The notes beneath the pieces were generated by a model that saw only the letters and a list, made by a program, of their open reading frames with translations, was not told the DNA's origin and searched no databases. From Bacteroidota bacterium (GTDB lineage Bacteria; Bacteroidota; Bacteroidia; Bacteroidales; Prolixibacteraceae): DNA of 23,614 bases. The first letter of the stretch is position 1; the number at the start of each line of letters is the position of its first letter. A program made the translations under genes and the position numbers. The DNA is taken from NCBI GenBank assembly GCA_023412195.1, contig JAEYNZ010000097.1, positions 1-23,614 of the forward strand, given 5' to 3'. Of the stretch, positions 16,880 through 23,614 are shown in pieces.

Positions 16880-16887
16880 CAAATGTA
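16880..16887 (-). promoter_or_regulatory. Possible -7 element of the multi-pass membrane protein gene
   Basis: The minus strand reads TACATTTG, 41 nt before the ATG. A TTG lies 24 nt further upstream, longer than the usual 19-21 nt, so the call rests on the -7 box alone. Confidence 0.4.
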
Positions 16888-16915
16888 TATCATCCATAAA
16901 AAATACATTTCCAAC

Positions 16916-16947
16916 TTTGGTAGGAATTTTTAAATTCGCTACTTTGG
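16916..16947 (+). promoter_or_regulatory. Likely promoter of the LuxR-type gene with repeated ACTTTGGTAG
   Basis: TTTG (16916-16919), 20 bases, then TACTTTGG (16940-16947) fit the promoter form with one position off in the -7 box. The decamer ACTTTGGTAG occurs at both elements (16914-16923 and 16941-16950), 27 bp apart. The second is embedded in CTAC-TTTG-GTAG, an inverted repeat, so a regulator may also bind here. Confidence 0.5.
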
Positions 16948-17028
16948 TAGCCCCTGATTTTCATGAGTAATCCGGATTTATTAAAAGAATTTCAGCGCGG
17001 TTTTCAACTGCAATAATACCTGGAGAAA

Positions 17029-17994
17029 ATGCTTGTCGAACAACTGATTTTCATTTCAACATTCATAGCAACGGCTGGATTAACTGCTATCGGTATTTTG
17101 ATAGCATATCATCTTTTCTCGCAAGATAAAAGAGCTGTTTATCAAATCCTGCTTTATCAGCAAATTTTCCTGTTTTCATTTTACATGTACAGCATATGGG
17201 GGAACCTGGTATTACGCCAGGTATTGTCAGATGTGAAACTTGACAGCAGGCTGGAAGATCAACTGGCTTTATTTGTCCCTGTGCTGGGAATACCTTTTCT
17301 GATTATCAGCTGGCTGATGCTGATAAAATTCAGTTTCAGGCTGAAAGGAATGGTTTTTTCGAAGAAATGGACATTGCTTTATTTTATTCTGGCAGCATCT
17401 ACCTTTTTATTAGCTGTTTTTATGTGGCAGGAAAAAATATTCTATATCAGTATAACACCTGATACTTACCTGATCAGATTTTATGCAGTGGCAAACCTGT
17501 TTTTTCATCTTCTCTTTTTATTTCCATTTATGAATGATATTTTTATGAAAGAAACAGTTCCCAGACAAAAACCAACGTTGAAGTGTCTGCTGCTGTATTC
17601 ATCCGCCATATTAATTTCTTCAATCATACTTTGGTTGGGAAATATGTATGATATTTATTCCATGTCATTTTCTTTTTTATTTCTATTTGGAGCAGGTGCT
17701 TTTTTACCTGTATGCCTGAAACGTACATACATAGCACCTATAGAAAAAAAAGTACCACATGAGGGTAGTTTTGTATCATTTTGTACTGAATTTGGGATAT
17801 CAAAAAGGGAAGCAGAAATAATTCTTGAAATTTGCTCCGGTAAAACAAATAAGGCAATTGCAGATAAGCTATTCATAACCCTGCAAACCGTAAAGGATCA
17901 TACGCATAGGATCTATTCCAAAACAGAGGTTAAAAGCCGTGTACAACTGGCAAATCTTGTCAGGGAAAAAACAGGGAAGGCAAAAGCTTTATAA
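17029..17994 (+). CDS. 7-TM membrane sensor with LuxR-type HTH domain
   Basis: A one-component membrane regulator. Residues 1-230 contain about seven hydrophobic helices (5-28, 38-57, 80-100, 114-133, 146-168, 186-205, 211-229). A linker then leads to a C-terminal LuxR/GerE HTH (about 257-311: ISKREAEIILEICSGKTNKA, then IADKLFITLQTVKDHTHRIY). The hallmark residues of this fold are present: the E of REAEI, the G of SGKTNK and the TVK-H-x-IY recognition helix. No phosphoacceptor domain is present, so it probably senses a membrane or small-molecule signal directly. GGAGA, 4 nt before the ATG, is one of the few good Shine-Dalgarno sites here and fixes the start. A 17-codon open frame precedes it. 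The 3' end is 10 nt from the convergent TPR gene. Confidence 0.85.
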   Translation: MLVEQLIFISTFIATAGLTAIGILIAYHLFSQDKRAVYQILLYQQIFLFSFYMYSIWGNLVLRQVLSDVKLDSRLEDQLALFVPVLGIPFLIISWLMLIKFSFRLKGMVFSKKWTLLYFILAASTFLLAVFMWQEKIFYISITPDTYLIRFYAVANLFFHLLFLFPFMNDIFMKETVPRQKPTLKCLLLYSSAILISSIILWLGNMYDIYSMSFSFLFLFGAGAFLPVCLKRTYIAPIEKKVPHEGSFVSFCTEFGISKREAEIILEICSGKTNKAIADKLFITLQTVKDHTHRIYSKTEVKSRVQLANLVREKTGKAKAL

Positions 17995-18004
17995 AAACTT
18001 TCAA

Positions 18005-19261
18005 TTATTCATCGAAAAATAAATCCTCCTTAATACGACTCATTCTTTCGAGTGCATATGGTGCATTTCGTGCTGATTCCCCTGCCTCTTTCAGATAAAT
18101 ATTGTAATAATTCAATGCAAGGGTTTTATTGGCATTATACTCCTCATAGGTAGTGGCAATTTCGAATAGGACTTCATGATTGGCAGGATCTAGTTCATTT
18201 GCTTTTCGAAGAGCTGCAATTGATTTTTCGAATGATCGCTGCAACCCGTATATCTGACCCAGGTGGTGGTACATCTCAGGCAAATAGGCTGGTGTGGCTG
18301 CTTCAATGGCTGCATTCATGTATGCTTCAGCAACTTCCAGTTCTGCAAGCTTCTTATGGCTGAGACTTAAATAGAACAGTACATAAGGATCATTTATTAC
18401 CTGCTCCGCACACTTCTGCAAAACATCTATGGAATGTTTTTCATTTCCGGTAAAATAAAGGCTTATTCCATAATTCAACATGGTTTTATAGGCAGATTCA
18501 CCCCCTGACTTAAAACTGTTTTCATAAGCAAGTTTAGCATGATCATATTCCCTGACAGTAAAATAGTGCTGCCCGAGCAATTGGTACAAACCTGGTTCAG
18601 CAGGGAAGTTTTCTATTCCTTTTTCAATAGTCGCTAATGCATCCACCGGAAGCTCAGCCTGCTGGTAAAGCCTTGCCAGGTTGACATAGGAATTATAGTC
18701 TCTGGGATTATCAGCAATGATTTTTTCATACAACTCAATTGCTTTAATTGTTTTGCCTATACGATGAGCACTTACTGCATATTGCTTGTTCCAGTAAAGA
18801 TTGGTGGAGTCAGCCTTATAAATCCTGTCAAAAATTTCATATGCTTTTTTATACTGATTGATTTGGATATAATTTCTTCCGAGTTTGCCTGCAAGTACAA
18901 GGTTTCCGGGTTCATATCCAACTGCTGCTTCATAATGATCTACAGCATCATGATGATTTCCCAAAGCGGATAATGCTTCTGCCAGTTCTGCAGGAATCTC
19001 CCTGTTTTGAGGATCCAATACCAACCCCTCCTGAAATGCTGCTGATGCTTTTTGATAATCCTGCAGAGCAACGTATATTAATCCTTTTTTCTGGAATAAC
19101 CCTGGATCCGGTTCTTTTTCGATACGTTTATCAATCAGGTGCAAGGCTTCTCCGTAATTTCGGTGCAAAATAAGCAGTTCAATTCTTTCCTGGGAAAAGG
19201 CTGCTGATTGAAAAAACAGCAAGCTGAACAGAATTATACTTTTTAGTTTCATCGCATTCAT
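18005..19261 (-). CDS. Exported tetratricopeptide-repeat protein
   Basis: A 418-residue protein with a signal peptide (MKLKSIILFSLLFFQSAAFS, cleaved before about residue 24) and then about ten TPR units to the C-terminus. Each is about 34 residues with the usual G/A/Y/A/P pattern, for example DYQKASAAFQEGLVLDPQN and SFEKSIAALRKANELDPANH. It is therefore an exported, probably periplasmic, protein-binding scaffold; partner unknown. Two ATGs are possible, at 19261 and 19252; the second gives the more classical signal peptide. It begins 60 nt after the M56 peptidase stop on the same strand with no terminator between. It may be the third gene of the blaI-M56 unit, which would place it in the BlaI regulon; this is inference. 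Confidence 0.88.
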   Translation of the reverse strand: MNAMKLKSIILFSLLFFQSAAFSQERIELLILHRNYGEALHLIDKRIEKEPDPGLFQKKGLIYVALQDYQKASAAFQEGLVLDPQNREIPAELAEALSALGNHHDAVDHYEAAVGYEPGNLVLAGKLGRNYIQINQYKKAYEIFDRIYKADSTNLYWNKQYAVSAHRIGKTIKAIELYEKIIADNPRDYNSYVNLARLYQQAELPVDALATIEKGIENFPAEPGLYQLLGQHYFTVREYDHAKLAYENSFKSGGESAYKTMLNYGISLYFTGNEKHSIDVLQKCAEQVINDPYVLFYLSLSHKKLAELEVAEAYMNAAIEAATPAYLPEMYHHLGQIYGLQRSFEKSIAALRKANELDPANHEVLFEIATTYEEYNANKTLALNYYNIYLKEAGESARNAPYALERMSRIKEDLFFDE

Positions 19262-19321
19262 TTTAAAAAATATATTACTGGATGAGAAAATAGAGGGGGT
19301 TCTAATACCATGCTGTAAATT

Positions 19322-20740
19322 TTACTGTAGAGCAAAATTTATTGGCACAGTATAACTTACATTTACAGGTTTACCTCTTTGTTTTCCAGGTATCCAGGCT
19401 GGGAGGCTGTTAACTACCCTCAATGCCTCCATATCGAGTAAAGGATCAACGCCCCTTGCTATTTTAGCATTTGCTACCTGTCCCTCTTTACCAACAATAA
19501 ATGTTACATACACCCGACCCTGAATTCCCTTTTCCTGCGCTACTTCAGGATAACTGATATTATTTGCAATGAATTTTCTTAAAGCCAGCTCTCCACCGGG
19601 AAATTCAGGCATATCTTCTACAATAAAAAATATTTCTTCTCCGGCGTCAATCGATTTGGCCTTAGGTAATTCCTGCTTTTCCAGATAAGTATTTCCGGCG
19701 TCGTCTGTCACAATTTTAAAGTTGTTGCTGCCGGCATATAATTCACTGTATCGTTCTAAACTTTCAGGGGCTCCTTCCAGCAGGATCCGTCCATCCTCTA
19801 AAATTGTAGAAGTAACCTTTATTTGATTTTCCTGAGCTGGTATCGCCTCCAGGGTTTCTTTCTGCTCACATGCGAAAATGACAACCATCGCAAGTGCAAT
19901 GACCACTCCCAATGAAATTTTTAGATTGGAAATTTTTGAAGATTTTATTTTAGACATCATTTTGAATCTTTTTTTTATTAATGAATAATTGAAATTGTTG
20001 GTTATAACAAGTTGCCCCTCCGCATATTGATTCAGTAGCAACTTTTTGTAAAATCCGGGATTAACTCCCGAATTGAGTACCGCCTGATCGGCCAGAAACT
20101 CATGATTTTCACGGACAGAATTGCGTAAAATCCACATGAAGGGATTAAACCATTGAAAAACAGTCAGGACCTCAAGAAATATTACATCAATGGAATGTCC
20201 CTGCTTAATGTGTTCCATCTCATGATGGATCATTCTGCTGAGAGCTTCGTCATTCTCATTTATCCTGCTTATAAACAGGTAGTTCAAAAAGGTAAAAGGA
20301 CTGGTTTCTTTATCAAGCAGAACAGTTTTTACACCATTCTTCCTAATTACCTCATGTCTCTGGATGATAAAAAACACTTGAATAATCCTAAAAAAGAACC
20401 TGCCAAGAAAAAATACCAGTCCGGCGATATAAATCCAGATAATTAAAGCAGTAGAAAGAATGGCATGTTCCACTGTCACAGAAAAATCCTGGCCATAAAT
20501 CGTTACTGCTTCCAACAGGTTTTGATAAGGTGTAACTGTAATTTCTGATAGCATTACAGATTGTGGCTCATAAATTCTTATCTTCAACAGTGGTAATATA
20601 ACCGAGAAAAGTAGAGAACCAAGAAGAAACATCCGGTTTAACCTGAAAAAGGTTTCCCTTCGAAGAAATACAGCATATATAAGTGCAAGCAGAGATAAGC
20701 TGATTCCTGATTCAATGATATAATTAATAATGCCTGACAT
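19322..20740 (-). CDS. M56 (BlaR1/MecR1-type) membrane peptidase with TonB C-terminal domain
   Basis: A 472-residue signal-transducing zinc protease. Helices lie at about 5-25, 36-52, 95-125 and 276-290. The cytosolic protease domain has HEMEH (173-177) and NHEFLAD (212-218), giving ligands His173, His177 and Glu214. After the last helix a periplasmic region runs to a TonB C-terminal domain (about 375-472: EFPGGELALRKF, EKGIQGRVYVTFIV, DMEALRVVNSLPAW, YTVPINF). This replaces the penicillin-binding sensor of true BlaR1, so a role in beta-lactam sensing is unlikely. By analogy, an envelope signal would trigger cleavage of the BlaI repressor encoded 9 nt upstream. The TonB domain is about 58% identical by eye (55 of 95) to that of the secreted protein at 21243-21659. 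Confidence 0.92.
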   Translation of the reverse strand: MSGIINYIIESGISLSLLALIYAVFLRRETFFRLNRMFLLGSLLFSVILPLLKIRIYEPQSVMLSEITVTPYQNLLEAVTIYGQDFSVTVEHAILSTALIIWIYIAGLVFFLGRFFFRIIQVFFIIQRHEVIRKNGVKTVLLDKETSPFTFLNYLFISRINENDEALSRMIHHEMEHIKQGHSIDVIFLEVLTVFQWFNPFMWILRNSVRENHEFLADQAVLNSGVNPGFYKKLLLNQYAEGQLVITNNFNYSLIKKRFKMMSKIKSSKISNLKISLGVVIALAMVVIFACEQKETLEAIPAQENQIKVTSTILEDGRILLEGAPESLERYSELYAGSNNFKIVTDDAGNTYLEKQELPKAKSIDAGEEIFFIVEDMPEFPGGELALRKFIANNISYPEVAQEKGIQGRVYVTFIVGKEGQVANAKIARGVDPLLDMEALRVVNSLPAWIPGKQRGKPVNVSYTVPINFALQ

Positions 20741-20749
20741 AACTCCTAA

Positions 20750-21154
20750 TTATTTATCCTGATTAACTTCTCCCGGATTCTCATCTTTAAGGTCACGCTT
20801 TACATCCTTCATCAACTCATCGAATTCAGACAAGCTCATGTTGTCGCCACGTGCAAAAAAGGAAACCATATCCCTGAAAGAACCACTGAAGTAATTGCGC
20901 ATAAAGTTTTTCATATAAAGCTTAGTGTATTGTTCTTTCGAAATAAGTGGATAATATTCATGAGTCTTTCCATAGGCATAATGATCAACAAAACCTTTCC
21001 GTTCCAGAATTCTGATAATGGTGGAAACTGTATTATAGGCTGGCTTGGGCTCAGGCATTTTATCAATAATGTCCTTAACAAAACCTTTTTCAAGATTCCA
21101 TAACAGTTGCATTACCTGTTCCTCAGCTTTAGTCAGTTCCTTTATTTCTTTCAT
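20750..21154 (-). CDS. BlaI/MecI/CopY-family repressor
   Basis: A 134-residue winged-helix repressor. The DNA-binding domain (1-75) has LTKAEEQVMQLLW, the recognition helix KPAYNTVSTIIRIL (37-50), and ERKGFVDHYAYGKTHEYYPL forming the wing. Residues about 76-125 form the helical dimerisation and cleavage region. Proteins of this family bind as dimers to inverted repeats in their own promoter and are inactivated by the paired M56 protease, here encoded 9 nt downstream. Two operator-like palindromes, one perfect and one degraded, lie 50-85 nt before the ATG and the same palindrome precedes the neighbouring TonB-domain gene. This argues for autoregulation plus control of that gene. Its recognition sequence appears to be AACTAA-N4-TTAGTT, unlike the TACA-N2-TGTA of staphylococcal BlaI and CopY. 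Confidence 0.93.
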   Translation of the reverse strand: MKEIKELTKAEEQVMQLLWNLEKGFVKDIIDKMPEPKPAYNTVSTIIRILERKGFVDHYAYGKTHEYYPLISKEQYTKLYMKNFMRNYFSGSFRDMVSFFARGDNMSLSEFDELMKDVKRDLKDENPGEVNQDK

Positions 21155-21203
21155 GCCTATTTATTTTATTATAAGAATTTTCTGCAACAAAAACTATGCC
21201 TGT

Positions 21204-21219
21204 AACTAATAATTTAGTT
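21204..21219. promoter_or_regulatory. BlaI operator candidate 1 (blaI promoter)
   Basis: AACTAA-TAAT-TTAGTT, with perfect 6-bp inverted arms, 50 nt upstream of the blaI ATG. A -7-like TAGTTTTTG (minus strand, 21196-21188) starts 8 bp away, placing the palindrome in the promoter spacer. Confidence 0.75.
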
Positions 21220-21223
21220 TAAA

Positions 21224-21239
21224 AACGATTGTTTTAGTT
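21224..21239. promoter_or_regulatory. BlaI operator candidate 2, degraded (blaI promoter)
   Basis: AACGAT-TGTT-TTAGTT keeps one perfect arm and four of six bases in the other. It lies exactly 20 bp from operator 1, the same spacing as the perfect pair in front of the small TonB-domain gene, and so probably binds a second dimer. Confidence 0.55.
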
Positions 21240-21242
21240 ATT

Positions 21243-21659
21243 TTACATATCTGAACTTAAGGCAAAATTAACCGGAACTGTATACCTGACATTAACAATC
21301 TCCCCTTTATGCTTACCTGGAGTCCATTCAGGCATGGTTTCAACTACGCGGAGTGCCTCTTTATCAAGAAGCTCATGCACACCTTTTACAATTTTTGCAT
21401 CAGTGACCGCTCCATTTTTATTAACGGTAAATGAAACATACACTTTCCCCTGTATCCCCTCTTTTTTTGCATCCGGTGGATAGACAATTTCATTCATCAT
21501 AAAATTTTTGAACTGATCAAGACCACCCGGGAATTCGGGTAACACATCGACATTCGTATAAACGCTGTCTTTTTTTGCAATTTCCTGGGCATTTACCGGC
21601 TGAAAGTAAAAAAGGCTCAGGATGAAGACCGGATAAAAGATCCATTTTAATGTTTTCAT
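21243..21659 (-). CDS. Small secreted TonB C-terminal-domain protein
   Basis: A 138-residue protein with a signal peptide (about 1-24, ending PVNA before Q) and then a TonB C-terminal domain covering nearly all the mature part (LPEFPGGLDQFKNF, EGIQGKVYVSFTV, DKEALRVVETMPEW, VRYTVPVNFAL). It lacks the cytoplasmic anchor and long Pro-rich spacer of an energy-transducing TonB, so if the signal peptide is cleaved it is a free periplasmic domain. It is a close relative of the sensory end of the M56 protein encoded 0.5 kb downstream. Two BlaI operator candidates sit on its promoter, so it is probably a target of the neighbouring repressor. Possible roles, by inference, are competing with or feeding back on the sensor domain, or binding TonB-dependent receptors or peptidoglycan. 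Confidence 0.88.
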   Translation of the reverse strand: MKTLKWIFYPVFILSLFYFQPVNAQEIAKKDSVYTNVDVLPEFPGGLDQFKNFMMNEIVYPPDAKKEGIQGKVYVSFTVNKNGAVTDAKIVKGVHELLDKEALRVVETMPEWTPGKHKGEIVNVRYTVPVNFALSSDM

Positions 21660-21713
21660 TTCTTTTGATTTTTAATTAAATAATCCTTCATTAAGTCAAT
21701 TGAAATCTTACAA

Positions 21714-21744
21714 CAAATATAAAACTAAATAATTAGTTTTCAAA
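21714..21744 (-). promoter_or_regulatory. Consensus promoter of the small TonB-domain gene
   Basis: On the minus strand TTTG (21744-21741), 19 bases, then TATATTTG (21721-21714) match the Bacteroidota promoter consensus exactly. The predicted start is near 21708, leaving a leader of about 50 nt before the ATG at 21659. Operator 3 fills the spacer and operator 4 overlaps the -33 box. Confidence 0.78.
21723..21738. promoter_or_regulatory. BlaI operator candidate 3 (TonB-domain gene promoter)
   Basis: AACTAA-ATAA-TTAGTT, with perfect 6-bp arms, lies wholly between the -33 and -7 boxes of the TonB-domain gene promoter. A bound dimer would exclude RNA polymerase. Confidence 0.78.
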
Positions 21745-21758
21745 CTAAAATCTTAGTT
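21743..21758. promoter_or_regulatory. BlaI operator candidate 4 (TonB-domain gene promoter)
   Basis: AACTAA-AATC-TTAGTT, with perfect arms, lies 20 bp from operator 3 and so on the same DNA face. Its edge overlaps the -33 TTTG (21741-21744). Confidence 0.78.
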
Positions 21759-21804
21759 ATTTTAAATAATACTTTATATTTAATTGATTATCAATAACAT
21801 TATC

Positions 21805-21820
21805 AACTAATATTTTAGTT
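21805..21820. promoter_or_regulatory. BlaI operator candidate 5 (distal)
   Basis: AACTAA-TATT-TTAGTT, extended by a C/G pair on the outside, lies 62 bp upstream of operator 4 (about six helical turns) and 55 bp past the rhamnosidase stop codon. It may be an auxiliary site for looping, as no gene starts here. Confidence 0.68.
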
Positions 21821-21874
21821 GAACAAGCCAAATGAATGAAATATTTAGATCACAATGATTTGGGATGTTATAAA

Positions 21875-23614
21875 TTACTGAACAGAAAAGCTGTAATTAC
21901 CGCTGGACACTTTAAAAACCTGGTACCCATTTTCCTCTCCTGCTGATTCTATAAAAGGTAAACCGGATACAGGTCTCTCTCCTTCATATATTTTTTGGTT
22001 TTTCCCTGCTGGAACATATACTGTAGCATTAGAGCCAACAGGAACAGAAACTGACATACTGAATTTATTGTTTTCATTTTCCCAGTGAATACCTGCCCTT
22101 CCATAAGTGGTTTCGTTGTAATATTCTGCAAAGGTGACATCCCCCACTGGTTCCGGACGAAAAATTATATGCCTGTATCCCGGAGCTTCCGGATCAGCAT
22201 TCATGCCGGCCAGCTTACGGTAGTACCATACCAGCCCTCCGCCGAACATAGGATGGTTGTGTGAACCACCAGTGCCCCAATGCTCCCATGTAGTGGTAGC
22301 TCCAAGTGCAAGCCACCTGCCGTAACTGGGTTCGGTTGTTTTATTCATTGCTTCATAGGCTAAATCATGCATACCATTTTCTGATAAAGTTTCAAAAAAG
22401 AACTGGGTACCGAATATCCCAGTGTCCAAATGGCCATCATTTGCTTTGATATCTTCCTTCAAAGCATTAACTACCTGATTATATTGATTCTCCGGGACAC
22501 CCATCCTCAGTGCAAATATGTTGCCGCCTGCAGGACCATATGTTCCTTTGTCTGCATCATAAAACCTCTTATGGAATGCCTGCCTTGTGGATTCCGCCAG
22601 CAAAGCAAATTTCTTTGCCTCTGCTTTATTACCTAACACAGCTGCTGCTTTTGCTGTAATGTCGGCACAACGCCAGAAATAAAAGGTGTGGACCATTTCA
22701 TCAGGGGGTAGATTACCCGGGGTAACCCATTCACCTAAATTAAACCACCTTAATATTTTACCATCCCTGCCGGTCCGCTGTTGGTGCATAATCCCATCAT
22801 TGCCAACCCATGACTGCATGTACCTGATATATTCCTTCATGGCAGGATATGAATCTTCAAGTATATCTTTTGAGCCATAATGCAGGTAGAATTCCCAGGG
22901 CATAATGCTGATTGCCGCACCCCATGCAACGCCTCCCCCGCAGCCCGGCTGCCAGGGAGCACCGTTAGGCACATAGCCTGTCTCCACTATCTGTGCATCA
23001 ATGATGTCCTGAATCCATTTATGATAAAAGTTCCTGGTGTCGAAATTATGCATCACAGTCACACATGCAACCTGACCGTCGCCGGTGTATGCAGAACGTT
23101 CCCGGTGCGGGCAGTCGCTGGCTATGCCCCCGTGCATGTTATCAACCTGACTTCTTTTCCATATATCATTAATGCTGTTAAAGAGCGGGTTGGATGTTTC
23201 AAAGTTTGCCGATTCCTCTACATAAGTATGCACCACCTCGGCTGTAATCTGCTCCGGATGCAGAACACCAGGCCAGTTTTTGATCTCCACTTCACGAAAT
23301 ATAAACCAGTTAAACCTGGCTGCATAGTTTTCTTTTCCTTCGCCTCTGAAGACATAGGAATTATCTCCTGAATATTCGTTGCTGAGGTACTTAATTTCAA
23401 CTTTATGACCTGCGGGCCCGCTAACATCTGTCAGTCTTACCCATCCTGATACTTCCACTCCAAAATCAACCCTGTACACCCCATCATACATTTTTTCAAT
23501 CCGAACTGGTTTCAATTGCTGAACTACCTTGTCAGGATGTGCTGTATGTGCCACAAGTTTTCCCTCAGGAGCTTCTCTTTCCACTGCATGCTCCCAGGCT
23601 GAATCATCGAAGCC
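21875..23614 (-). CDS. Alpha-L-rhamnosidase, GH78 (N-terminus outside the window)
   Basis: Hydrolyses terminal alpha-L-rhamnose from plant or microbial glycans. The frame is open to the right edge, giving 579 residues; the first visible ones (GFDDSAWEHA) are the usual lead-in to the second half of the N-terminal region, so several hundred residues are missing. The GH78 signature SDCPHRERSAYTGDG (codons near 23116-23078) contains Asp, Glu and Asp at the spacing of the acidic active-site residues of characterised GH78 enzymes. A later TTTWEHWGTGG carries the likely general base Glu. The (alpha/alpha)6 barrel is followed by a C-terminal beta-sandwich domain ending at YSFSVQ. The signal peptide, if any, is not visible. 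Relation to the BlaI genes downstream is unclear; no terminator was seen after the stop codon. Confidence 0.93.
   Translation of the reverse strand, partial: GFDDSAWEHAVEREAPEGKLVAHTAHPDKVVQQLKPVRIEKMYDGVYRVDFGVEVSGWVRLTDVSGPAGHKVEIKYLSNEYSGDNSYVFRGEGKENYAARFNWFIFREVEIKNWPGVLHPEQITAEVVHTYVEESANFETSNPLFNSINDIWKRSQVDNMHGGIASDCPHRERSAYTGDGQVACVTVMHNFDTRNFYHKWIQDIIDAQIVETGYVPNGAPWQPGCGGGVAWGAAISIMPWEFYLHYGSKDILEDSYPAMKEYIRYMQSWVGNDGIMHQQRTGRDGKILRWFNLGEWVTPGNLPPDEMVHTFYFWRCADITAKAAAVLGNKAEAKKFALLAESTRQAFHKRFYDADKGTYGPAGGNIFALRMGVPENQYNQVVNALKEDIKANDGHLDTGIFGTQFFFETLSENGMHDLAYEAMNKTTEPSYGRWLALGATTTWEHWGTGGSHNHPMFGGGLVWYYRKLAGMNADPEAPGYRHIIFRPEPVGDVTFAEYYNETTYGRAGIHWENENNKFSMSVSVPVGSNATVYVPAGKNQKIYEGERPVSGLPFIESAGEENGYQVFKVSSGNYSFSVQ

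Noticed and set aside
19322..21154. blaI/blaR1 pair as a beta-lactam resistance locus
   Set aside because: The M56 protein has a TonB domain instead of the penicillin-binding sensor and no beta-lactamase or PBP2a gene is nearby.
22880..23371. 163-codon open frame antisense to the rhamnosidase gene
   Set aside because: Overlaps the conserved GH78 catalytic region on the other strand and has no recognisable domain.

Overview
The window is chromosomal DNA from a member of the phylum Bacteroidota, most likely a Bacteroidales/Marinilabiliales-type organism. Support comes from AT-rich intergenic DNA, promoters of the TTTG-N19-21-TAnnTTTG type, few clear Shine-Dalgarno sites, a fused alpha/beta 2-oxoacid dehydrogenase E1, an M56 peptidase fused to a TonB C-terminal domain, a 7-TM LuxR-type regulator, and a GH78 alpha-L-rhamnosidase. 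Nothing points to phage, plasmid or insertion sequence; no rRNA, tRNA or CRISPR array was seen.

Left part (1-10.4 kb), almost all on the minus strand, is housekeeping. A possible membrane-protein C-terminus lies at the left edge (+ strand), followed by an intergenic stretch with a striking 11-bp-period inverted repeat. Then come pyrG (CTP synthase, GTG start) with yidC 2 nt downstream, ended by a hairpin terminator. A second unit encodes 2-oxoacid dehydrogenase E2, fused E1 and an atypical flavodoxin, with its own terminator. A third unit is pyrK-pyrD (dihydroorotate dehydrogenase 1B), overlapping by 13 nt.

Middle part (10.4-18 kb): a small XRE-type regulator surrounded by TACA-N2-TGTA palindromes, a possible small RNA, and an 0.86-kb AT-rich gap. 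Next are a membrane-anchored metallophosphoesterase (+) overlapping tail-to-tail with a 963-residue secreted protein (-) that joins an HExxH protease domain, a TolB-like propeller and an outer-membrane barrel, then a multi-pass membrane protein and a 7-TM LuxR-type regulator (+).

Right part (18-23.6 kb, minus strand) holds the most interesting material. A BlaI-type repressor sits 9 nt from an M56 peptidase with a TonB C-terminal domain, followed by an exported TPR protein. Just upstream is a separate small secreted TonB-domain protein whose domain is about 58% identical to that of the M56 protein. Four perfect copies and one degraded copy of an AACTAA-N4-TTAGTT palindrome lie only in front of blaI and the small TonB gene. 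Two copies exactly 20 bp apart cover the spacer and -33 box of a consensus promoter. I read this as a self-contained BlaI regulon in which a proteolytic envelope sensor controls itself and a secreted relative of its own sensory domain. The window ends inside a GH78 rhamnosidase gene.
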